A DNA stretch of 23,622 nucleotides from the NCBI GenBank assembly GCA_032718475.1, contig JAUCBJ010001233.1:1-23622 (forward strand), written 5' to 3'. A program made the translations under genes and the position numbers. Of the stretch, positions 16,736 through 23,622 are shown piece by piece. The number at the start of each line of letters is the position of its first letter. Position 1 is the stretch's first letter. The notes beneath the pieces were generated by a model. The model ran no database searches and was not told the origin of the DNA. It saw only the letters and a program-made list of their open reading frames with translations. The stretch is from Nemertoderma westbladi (Eukaryota; Xenacoelomorpha; Nemertodermatida; Nemertodermatidae).

Positions 16736-19700
16736 GAAGATCTGATTCCACAATAAGGACCATGTCTCCGGCGCTGACGTTTTCTTGCTGCGCAAACCAC
16801 TTGGTTCGAAGTTGTAGCGTAGGCAGATAATGTTTTTCGAAATGGTCAGCGAAACGATGGGATAATAACTGCATAAGTTGCCAAGTTTGTCGGCAGTATT
16901 CGTCTCTGTCCGTGATTTCCGAACGTGGGAGCATGGCTACAGGTTTCTTCAGTAGGAAGTGCGCGGGTGTTAGCGCTTCCAGGGAGTCGGGACTCGATGA
17001 GACTGGCATAAGCGGTCTCTCGTTGAAATAGGCGGCGATTTCTTCCATTAACGACCGCAAAAGTTCGTCGGTGAGATACGCGTGGCACGGCACTATAAAG
17101 TAAAATGTGGTCTTCACGCTTCTTATTAATCTCTCCCAACTTCCTTCCCACCAAGGGGCATCGGCGGCGTTGAAGGTCCAGCTAGATGCTGTTACCCTTA
17201 GCTGATCGTCCACCTGTCTTTGGTTCCAATCTCTAACGTAAGCCTTGATCTCATTATTGGCGCCAATGAAGTTCGTTCCCTTATCAGATCTCATCGTGTT
17301 GCTAGTTCCAAAGCGAGCGATCTGTCGGCGTAAACTCAGTATGAAGCTGTTGGTAGATAGATCGTTCACCATATCTAGATGGATCGCTCTACAAGTCATA
17401 CAGACAAAGATGACACACCATCGCTTGACTATAGTCCTAGCACGATATACTTCAATAGGGCCAAATAAATCCATACCGGTATTAGTAAAGGGTGGTTCAT
17501 AGAAGCTAATTCGTTCCCTAGGTAATTCTGCCTCTCGCTGTGTTAAAGGCCTACTGAATGCTTTCCTACAGGGTATATAGTTCCTAAGAACTTGGTTCAG
17601 AGCTCTACGGGGTTTATGAAAATAATAGCGAGTTCGAATTTCGCTAAGAACTCGTTCTCTACCAGCATGGTAAAGCTTACTGTGAACATCTACAATCATC
17701 TTGATTTGTATTTCAAGATTTCTAATGAGTATGGGAAACTTAGTGTCAAAGGATAATGGAGCATTAGTTAGTCTCCCTCCAACACGTATTAACCCATCTA
17801 TCATTGTGCTAGAGAAATGATCCCTTAAGCGCATCTGTGGATTTCTCAACAACAGGAAATACTTATCGGAATCTTCATAGCATTGCAGGAGTTTCAGTAT
17901 CTGCTTATTGGTTTCTTCATGCTTCTGGTAACTGATCTTCTCCGTCAGAAACCTATCTGATATTTTATATTTGGGAAGATCTTTAATAGCATGGACCTGC
18001 GCAGATGTCAGTGGAGCGGTATCACTAGCGATCTTCGTCCTGGAGTAGTGATGATGAAAGCATCGCTTTAAATACATGACGGCCTTACAAAGCCGATTCC
18101 AGGAGCTATAGTGATTTATCGCTCTCTGCAGGAGAGGTGATATTCCCTGCGAGACGTCTGGTGTTCCAGATTTCCAGTCTCTCTCTCTGATTTCCACAAC
18201 AGACTTATTTGTGGCGGGGGAGTTTAGATCCACAGCGTCGTCCCCGGAAATGTGTAGTACAGACAGATCTATCACGGGTTTAAATAACTTTGATTTACTC
18301 TTCCGGGTTTTAGGTTTGACTTTCTCCGCTCCCTTGGCTTGTCTAATCTCAGCCGTGGTAAGATGAGGAGGCCATTCATCTTCTTCTTTACTTAGGAAGT
18401 CGGGTCCACCTAACCAGTCCGGAGTATCTATCAGTTCTTGAGGAGTTGCTCCTCTGGAGGCGATGTCGGCTGGATTAATCATCCCAGGGCAATGTCTCCA
18501 TTGATCTACACTAGTGCGACTAAGTATAATGGCTACTCTGTTGGTAACGAAGACGCTGAACTGACAGACTTCATTGGTTATATACTCCAAAACGAGTAAA
18601 GCATCAGTCCAATAGACAGTTTTCTCCAGTTGATAGTCGATCTGTTCTGTGACATTCCGGCCGATGGCTGTAGCATATAGAGCTGCCTTTAACTCCGCTC
18701 GAGGAACTCGTAGCTTGTTGTTTATCAAGGCCTTAGAGGTAACCAAGGCAACTTTAATTCCATCCGGAGTTTCAACTCTCAGGTAGGCTACTATACCTAT
18801 TCCCATATCGCTGGCATCTACAAACACGTGGAGTTGATAGGAATACGTGGGGAGAACGTGACCAAAATATGAACGGGAAATTGTAAAGTTCTCGATGGAT
18901 GGTAGAGAATCTTCCCATTTCATCCACTTCTTTAGTAGTTCTCCCTTAAGTGGATCGTCCCACGAGTGGTTTTCAAGCCACATTTGTTGAACTAAACTCC
19001 GAGCAACCAATATAACTGGGCTAATAAATCCCAATGGATCGAAATAAGTGCCCAGGATACTTAGACAAATCCATTTAGTTCGAACTGGATTATCTCGCTG
19101 TTTTAACTGGAAAAACAGGATGTCTCTCTCCGTGTCCCATTTCAAACCAAGCGTCTTGGTTTCTGGAAGATCGTCCTTGATTAGGTCCAGGTCTTTAACT
19201 CCTCGGTCTTCTACCGGGATCGATTCCAGAAACTCACGGGAGTTACTTGTGAATTTAGTTAGTCGACATCCACCTCGTTTCAAGCACTCTACCATTCCCT
19301 TGGCAACATCAATGGCTTCTTCCACCGATGGGAGGGACTTTAAATTATCGTCCATGTATATATCCCGTTTGATGTTGTCGATAACCGCTTTAGAGAAGGC
19401 GTCTCGGTTGTCATCAGCAGTGGTGCGCACTACTGAACAGGCGTTCGAGGGGCTCGAGATGATCCCGAAAGCCTGGATGGTCATCCAGTACTCCACCGGT
19501 TTTTGATTGAGGTCTCCTTCAGGCCAACACAGAAATCGTAGGCTGTCTCGATCCCTATCCAGCGCCTTAACTTGTAAGAACATGCCTTCTATATCCGAGG
19601 CGAAGGCGATCGAATATTGCCGTAATCTTAAGAGTATTCCCAACAAGGATTGGAGTAAGTTGGGTCCCGGCAACAACTCAGAGTTAAGGGATTGGCCCAT

Positions 19701-19928
19701 GTAAAGGGCGGAGCCGTCAAATACTACCCGAACTTCGTTGGGTTTACCGGGTTTGGGAACGTAATGATGTGTTAGATAATACGTTCTCTCAGTTATGGGT
19801 GTTTCTTCCGGTACTCGCTCCGCATATCCCTTATCGATGAATTTCTTCAGCTGGGTCTTGTACATCTCTTTAGCTGAAGCATTTGCCGTAAGGCGCTGAT
19901 GTAGTTGCGCGATTCTCTTCTCCGCCAA
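16677..19928 (-). CDS. pol: BEL/Pao Pol: reverse transcriptase, RNase H, integrase
   Basis: This is 1083 open codons; the nominal start is not an ATG and the frame is really the continuation of gag-protease after an in-frame TGA. Reverse transcriptase: residues about 55-300, catalytic aspartates in SDIEGMF (D112) and YMDDN (191-195). RNase H: D371 (FVDASD), E412 (PRAELKAA), D442 (WTDALLVLEY), D488 (NPADIASRG). Integrase: HSKLYHAG (H749, H754), then C787 with Tyr784 where the first zinc cysteine is expected; catalytic D820 (MDLFGPI), D882 (SDKGTNF), E932 (GSWERLI). The YMDD form and the peptidase_A17-type RT/RNase H block are typical of BEL/Pao. The catalytic set for RT and RNase H is complete, but the changed zinc ligand, the upstream stop and the shifted C-terminus make this copy non-autonomous. 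Plus-strand ORFs here are shadows. Confidence 0.93.
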   Translation of the reverse strand: MAEKRIAQLHQRLTANASAKEMYKTQLKKFIDKGYAERVPEETPITERTYYLTHHYVPKPGKPNEVRVVFDGSALYMGQSLNSELLPGPNLLQSLLGILLRLRQYSIAFASDIEGMFLQVKALDRDRDSLRFLCWPEGDLNQKPVEYWMTIQAFGIISSPSNACSVVRTTADDNRDAFSKAVIDNIKRDIYMDDNLKSLPSVEEAIDVAKGMVECLKRGGCRLTKFTSNSREFLESIPVEDRGVKDLDLIKDDLPETKTLGLKWDTERDILFFQLKQRDNPVRTKWICLSILGTYFDPLGFISPVILVARSLVQQMWLENHSWDDPLKGELLKKWMKWEDSLPSIENFTISRSYFGHVLPTYSYQLHVFVDASDMGIGIVAYLRVETPDGIKVALVTSKALINNKLRVPRAELKAALYATAIGRNVTEQIDYQLEKTVYWTDALLVLEYITNEVCQFSVFVTNRVAIILSRTSVDQWRHCPGMINPADIASRGATPQELIDTPDWLGGPDFLSKEEDEWPPHLTTAEIRQAKGAEKVKPKTRKSKSKLFKPVIDLSVLHISGDDAVDLNSPATNKSVVEIRERDWKSGTPDVSQGISPLLQRAINHYSSWNRLCKAVMYLKRCFHHHYSRTKIASDTAPLTSAQVHAIKDLPKYKISDRFLTEKISYQKHEETNKQILKLLQCYEDSDKYFLLLRNPQMRLRDHFSSTMIDGLIRVGGRLTNAPLSFDTKFPILIRNLEIQIKMIVDVHSKLYHAGRERVLSEIRTRYYFHKPRRALNQVLRNYIPCRKAFSRPLTQREAELPRERISFYEPPFTNTGMDLFGPIEVYRARTIVKRWCVIFVCMTCRAIHLDMVNDLSTNSFILSLRRQIARFGTSNTMRSDKGTNFIGANNEIKAYVRDWNQRQVDDQLRVTASSWTFNAADAPWWEGSWERLIRSVKTTFYFIVPCHAYLTDELLRSLMEEIAAYFNERPLMPVSSSPDSLEALTPAHFLLKKPVAMLPRSEITDRDEYCRQTWQLMQLLSHRFADHFEKHYLPTLQLRTKWFAQQENVSAGDMVLIVESDLPRSGGRQVVSSRLISPMMV

Positions 19929-19931
19929 AGG

Positions 19932-21662
19932 TCAGTTATTTATAAAGTTGGGTTCTCGCCTTCGGAATGGCAGACCAATCTCATACCTCCCTTGATCTCT
20001 AAGGAAACATGTAGTCGTTTCCTGGATCTGCTTGGCTCTTTCCTCCTCGACCGATAGTGCTTTGTCGTAGGAATTAGGCTCTACAGCTTCTTGAGTAAAG
20101 AATCGTACGGCGTGTTTGTCACGAATCTTAGCGTTGTGTCGAACTATCACCTCATTTAGCTCGTCGTTGTAGTCGAGTTGTCCGCCATGATGGATGAGAT
20201 GGCAAAGGTGCACTTGGTTTCTCCAAGCTTCACTTTCAGTGAGGAGGTCGATTGTATTTTCCTCGTCAAACAATTGGGTAATATCGTCATTATCTGAGGA
20301 GTATGGTGTTCCCTCAGGTGTGATTTCTCCCTCACTGATTTCTTCTTCCCATTCACTCACCTGATGTATTTGTTCAGTGGGTAATCTTTCCATGAGCGTT
20401 CTACGGGAAGGTCCAGTGAAGTACCAACCTACTCTAGTTCTTCCCGCATAGGTTTGCAATGGTTGCGGTCGAGCAGGTCGTTTCTCTAATGTCTCAAGCG
20501 CCTCATGCGCATTTTGGCCGATCAATATTTGCACCCCTGGGTAGTCGGTATTGAATCTAGGGATATTATGTTGCTGGGTAAAATCGTCCTCATCCCAGTT
20601 GTAAGGTTCTACTTGGCTGGTAGCAAAGTTCTTTATCGCCACCATTTTTACTGACCTTATGCTGTGTTCTCCTAGTTCGTCTTGGGGAGTGGACAACGCA
20701 CCTACATAGTAGTCTGTAGCTACTGTAGATTTCCAAACCTGCATAATTCCTGAAAGGTTCAACTTAGTTTGGAACTTGGGTTGTCCAGCAAAGATGTCTT
20801 CGGCTAGTTCTTTGTCGATGAATGTTCCTGTGCTGCCGGAGTCCAGGAGGGCGTTGACTATAAAACTCTTACCTAATCCGTGGACTCTTAGCTGAACTAC
20901 GGGGAATTCCCGGATTCCGACGTTGGAAGTTGGCGCTTTCCAAGATGGTTGTCTGTCAGGAATAACCGGGTGCGCTTCGTTATCGGTTTCAGTCTCATAC
21001 GTAAGCGCTCGATACACCGTGGTGTTTATCAGATAACAGGATTCGTTTTCGTCGGAGAATTCGTCCGTGTAAAATTCTTCCATCTCAGAGCTGTGGTCAG
21101 TGTCATTCACATCACTGAATTGGACATGTAGTTCGGACTCACTTACCTGACTCGGGCTGTTTCTTTCAAATTCGGTGTGCAGCAAGATATGATGTTTCAC
21201 GCCGCACTTAGCACACCTCGCGTCGGAGTGACAGGTTCGCCGTTGGTGTCCTTGTCTGAGACAATTATAACACAACCGCTTATCCCACATGACTTCGCGT
21301 CTATCCTTTAAGGATTTCTTTAAGAATTCATCACACACACTTAAACGATGGGGCCCGTCGCACAATGCACATTTTGGTTTGATGTTACTTACTTTACCTT
21401 GGGTAGTGTTGTGCACCCTCGTTCTTTCCTCGGGCTTTCTTCCATGAATTCTCTTAGGAGACGTAGGAGGAGTTTTTGTTACCTGTTCTCTCCTGTCACT
21501 GGTTTGAGACTTAAATTTACTTACGTCTTTAGGTGCTTTGTTGACATAGTAAGATCTTTCGGTGTCTTTTCCGCTGTTCTCCTCTTGAGAGGTTTGGCCT
21601 TCGCCGTCGTCTGTATAACACACTGGTGTTACCTTTCTCCTAGAAACGGGTTTTTCACTCAC
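19932..21662 (-). CDS. gag-pro: BEL/Pao nucleocapsid zinc knuckles and aspartic protease
   Basis: This is 576 open codons ending at TGA 19932-19934; the first codon is GTG within a frame open to about 21712, so it is an internal polyprotein segment, not a true start. There are three zinc knuckles: CALCDGPHRLSVC (98-110, CX2CX3HX4C), CYNCLRQGHQRRTC (131-144, CX2CX4HX4C), and CAKCGVKHHILLH (150-162). An acidic linker follows. The retropepsin-type site is ALLDSGSTGTFID (D274-S-G), in the DUF1758 context usual for BEL/Pao. The C-terminal part leads into the RT N-terminus. The pol frame continues in phase directly after the TGA, which therefore interrupts a single ORF. The knuckles bind element RNA and the protease would cleave the polyprotein. 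Confidence 0.9.
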   Translation of the reverse strand: MSEKPVSRRKVTPVCYTDDGEGQTSQEENSGKDTERSYYVNKAPKDVSKFKSQTSDRREQVTKTPPTSPKRIHGRKPEERTRVHNTTQGKVSNIKPKCALCDGPHRLSVCDEFLKKSLKDRREVMWDKRLCYNCLRQGHQRRTCHSDARCAKCGVKHHILLHTEFERNSPSQVSESELHVQFSDVNDTDHSSEMEEFYTDEFSDENESCYLINTTVYRALTYETETDNEAHPVIPDRQPSWKAPTSNVGIREFPVVQLRVHGLGKSFIVNALLDSGSTGTFIDKELAEDIFAGQPKFQTKLNLSGIMQVWKSTVATDYYVGALSTPQDELGEHSIRSVKMVAIKNFATSQVEPYNWDEDDFTQQHNIPRFNTDYPGVQILIGQNAHEALETLEKRPARPQPLQTYAGRTRVGWYFTGPSRRTLMERLPTEQIHQVSEWEEEISEGEITPEGTPYSSDNDDITQLFDEENTIDLLTESEAWRNQVHLCHLIHHGGQLDYNDELNEVIVRHNAKIRDKHAVRFFTQEAVEPNSYDKALSVEEERAKQIQETTTCFLRDQGRYEIGLPFRRREPNFINN

Positions 21663-21781
21663 CTTATTTTCCGGTGTCTTCTCTCGGGACTGCTTTAAGG
21701 AGCTGTAATTTTACCTCTCCATTTAAGAATGACATGAGATCAGCCATGGTAGGGTCTCTTTGTTGTTGTTCCATCATATAT
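21663..21781 (-). pseudogene. BEL/Pao gag segment between LINE insertion and zinc-knuckle frame
   Basis: Directly after the LINE insertion the gag frame reads MEQQQRDPTMADLMSFLNGE and runs to a TAA, while the nucleocapsid frame is one base off. The frames cross near 21695-21712. BEL/Pao elements normally use one frame here, so a one-base indel is the simplest view; a programmed frameshift is possible but no classic slippery heptamer is evident. Confidence 0.7.
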
Positions 21782-22261
21782 TACTACTACTACTACTAGG
21801 ATCGGCATGCTGCATTGCAGCTGCATTTTTAAGAATGCTGTGCCGGCTTGTCAACAAAATTGCACCGCCACAACTCCCTATCACCCATGACATTTGCTAG
21901 ATCATCCGCATCTTTAAGGCCAGTGTCCTTTAAGATGCGTCTCAAGAAAGTCATGGGCTGTCCACCATGCTTATTCACTCCATGAGGCTGCCAAAGTACA
22001 AGATTATGCACTGGCTGGTCCTCACGGCGAAAGCAATGTCCTGCAAAGCGGAGGCGAATTTGTTCTAGTGTCAAGCTTGGGGGAACCAATGAGACACCTC
22101 CAATGTTATATAGTGTCTGGTTGGAGATGTATGCATTGTACTTGACACAATGAACCCGGCGTAGCATTCTTGTGAATGTGCCATCCAGAGATTTGGTGTC
22201 CTCAGCAGTTAGAGCCCAGCATGGACTCCCGTAGAGGAGTACTGGAACTACTGCTGCTCTA
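21782..22261 (-). mobile_element. RTE-like LINE 3' end inserted in BEL gag
   Basis: This 480-bp insertion is flanked by the 11-bp duplication CCATCATATAT (21771-21781 and 22262-22272). It encodes the RT C-terminal region seen in RTE-clade endonuclease-reverse transcriptases: VPVLLYGSPCWALTAED, TRMLRRVHCVKYNAYISNQ, RLRFAGHCFRREDQP, and DRELWRCNFVDKPAQHS then stop. The 3' end is GCATGCCGATCC(TAG)n. It is 5'-truncated, with no endonuclease or RT catalytic core. It is the longest of three copies of this family in the window, and its frame is uninterrupted, consistent with a fairly recent insertion. Confidence 0.9.
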
Positions 22262-23303
22262 CCATCATATATAGAACTCTTTTGTCCCAATGAGTACCCA
22301 CTCCACCTAGCTCAGATGCTACAGCTCCAATAACCATAGAACTCTGATATTCATGAGACTTACCTAGCCAATCTAATTGCCTACAGATCTCCTGGATCTC
22401 ATCAGAAAATTCTATAATCCCGCAGCTAAGAAACTTTCGGGGCGCTACCAATTTCGCATACAAATACCTAGCTATGTTAGTCCTATTACCATACCTGATG
22501 TTTAGTGTATCCCAAACTTGTCTTAATCCATCTGGATGTCCAATAAACTTTAACGCCATTAACTTGGGAGATCCTTCCAAGCACTCGATGAGGAATCTAA
22601 GTTTCTCTCCGTTAGATAGCACAGAGTTCTGTATGTTATCTTTATAATATTCATTAAAAGGTAACCATTTCATCTCATCTCCGTTGAACTTGACGATCTC
22701 TCCCACTTTTACCGCTTGACGGGCTTCGGTTCTAGCCATTTGACGCGTAAAACTTTCTTGGGCCATCGTATTATTTAATATCGAGTTATCGGTATATAAA
22801 TTTCTCGGATTATGATCAGGTCTATATGGAATATCATTATCAACAGGTTTGTAATTACCCTTAATAGGGTTTACTATAGGAGTTTCTACTTCACTAGCAG
22901 TATAGATGCATGTAGGCTCCACACCTTGCGCATGAAATACTTCAGACCTAACAGGTTGACACATTGTTACAGGGGGTGGTGGTATACCCCTTTGTATATT
23001 TACTAGTTTATCGCGTTCTAAAGCGATACTCTGCTGCACTTCTTGCAGTTCTAACCTACCCTCTCTTAATGTTCCCTTTAACTGCTGCACAGTCCCTTCC
23101 ATTTCTTGGAACTGCTGGGAGGAACGTAATCGATTTTCCTCCAATTGTCCGAGCAGGAGATCCATTCCCCGCCATTGCTCATCCACCCCCTCAACCGCCG
23201 AAGCGGGAGCCGCCAACATAGTAGCAGGTAGACGAGGGACGACGGGCGATAAATCATTGATCTTTCGCTCGGCGTCCAGGACTGGGACAGGACTTCAGGG
23301 GCC
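22262..23303 (-). pseudogene. gag: BEL/Pao gag, main segment (DUF1759-like)
   Basis: The frame is open from about 23303 to the LINE insertion. An N-terminal coiled-coil (DLLLGQLEENRLRSSQQF, then Q/E-rich heptads) is followed by a proline/Asn-rich linker. The gag core common to BEL/Pao comes next: VKFNGDEMKWLPFNEYYKDN, SNGEKLRFLIECLEGSPKLM, VWDTLNIRYGN, and a C-terminal helical part (EICRQLDWLG). This core packages element RNA into particles. The reading frame runs into the LINE at 22262, which would truncate Gag before the zinc knuckles. An ATG at 23219 lies mid-frame; upstream codons are also sensible, so it is not clearly the start. Confidence 0.8.
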
Positions 23304-23622
23304 ATTCTACTGGGCATAGGTAGTTTAGTACTGTGCAAAGGGAATTTAGAGTTAGGTTCTGGAAGTACAGGGGGTCTCTATCACAGAGGGAGTGGCTTCG
23401 AGAACAGGCCTAATTATTTCAGGCTCATCTACTATAGTAGGGAGTCTTTCTACTCTAATAATTTGGTCTGTGGGTTCTGTACTACCTAAGTCTACATTAA
23501 CTAGTTGCCTTCTCACAGCTGGGGGCAAATTAGGCAATTTCTGATGGTGGGGCGTTCTTCTACGTCTGCTGGAACGAGATCTATTTCCTCCACCTTCAGG
23601 ATCTGTTGTATCGCCTTCATCA
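23290..23622 (-). pseudogene. BEL/Pao gag N-terminal region, two frame changes
   Basis: The minus frame is open from the window edge (basic SRSSRRRR, then a proline/valine/glutamate-rich stretch) to a TAA near 23352. Sensible codons continue in the next frame (FPLHSTKLPMPSRMAPEVLS) and shift again near 23282-23299 into the main gag frame. Two one-base lesions are the simplest explanation. The true gag start is outside the window. Confidence 0.6.

Larger units (their letters stand above)
15325..23622 (-). mobile_element. BEL/Pao LTR retrotransposon, 5' end beyond the window
   Basis: The order along the minus strand is gag, CCHC zinc knuckles, aspartic protease, reverse transcriptase, RNase H, integrase, LTR: the BEL/Pao arrangement, where gag and pol form one polyprotein. 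The host copy is defective. Lesions seen are frame changes near 23350, 23290, 21700 and 16731, an in-frame TGA at 19932-19934 and a 480-bp LINE insertion at 21782-22261. The element works, when intact, in cytoplasmic particles that copy RNA into DNA for integration. About 8.3 kb is visible including the candidate LTR. Confidence 0.92.

Noticed and set aside
19048-19704. Plus-strand ORFs opposite BEL pol (also 17245-17502, 20949-21131, 21348-21698, 22812-23221)
   Set aside because: Antisense shadows of a coding region with strong conserved motifs on the minus strand.

Overview
The window looks like nuclear DNA from an invertebrate animal. The evidence is spliced-exon structure (GT/AG-flanked exons with conserved protein motifs), a tRNA-derived SINE, BEL/Pao and Ty1/copia LTR retrotransposons, RTE-like LINE 3' ends and AT-rich intergenic DNA full of tandem repeats. 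Nothing is bacterial: no operons, Shine-Dalgarno sites or bacterial RNA genes. I cannot name the species from sequence alone.

Layout. 1-1167 (minus) is an open 389-codon coding region that runs off the left edge and that I do not recognise. 1168-3327 is AT-rich with two tandem-repeat blocks and frequent TACCGGTA palindromes. About 3328-4460 is one copy (A) of a dispersed LTR-like repeat; the other copy (B) is at about 12208-13230. 5208-6373 is a cluster of MITE-like repeats that were tandemly duplicated together with one exon of a Rho-family GTPase. 6853-7118 is a SINE. 7482-7636 (minus) is an EF-hand exon whose splice acceptor end is amplified into five 59-bp repeats. About 7990-10205 is one SINE that was split by an RTE fragment and whose tail grew into roughly 28 copies of a 63-bp unit. 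10304-10534 (minus) is a candidate small secreted peptide precursor. 10973-12207 is a dead copia integrase/RT fragment, cut off exactly at repeat B. 13431-14724 (minus) is a decayed coding region of about 430 codons with no family I recognise. 15325-23622 (minus) is a BEL/Pao retrotransposon: a candidate 3' LTR, integrase, RNase H, reverse transcriptase, protease, zinc knuckles and gag; its 5' end lies beyond the right edge.

How the parts relate. The BEL copy is inactive: it carries an in-frame TGA between protease and RT, several one-base frameshifts, a changed integrase zinc ligand and a 480-bp RTE insertion in gag. Three RTE insertions share the same 3' end, a (TAG)n tail, and have target-site duplications (TSDs) of 8, 11 and 12 bp, so one LINE family was active after the BEL element, the SINE and the MITE cluster were in place.

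The most unusual themes are (i) short tandem duplications that capture exon pieces (Rho exon, EF-hand acceptor, acidic C-terminal ORF), (ii) growth of a SINE tail into a minisatellite with a period divisible by three, and (iii) the A/B repeat pair, which shares a small ORF with an in-frame length difference and sits next to two unrecognised coding regions on the minus strand. Theme (iii) may mark an undescribed LTR-type element, but this is inference.
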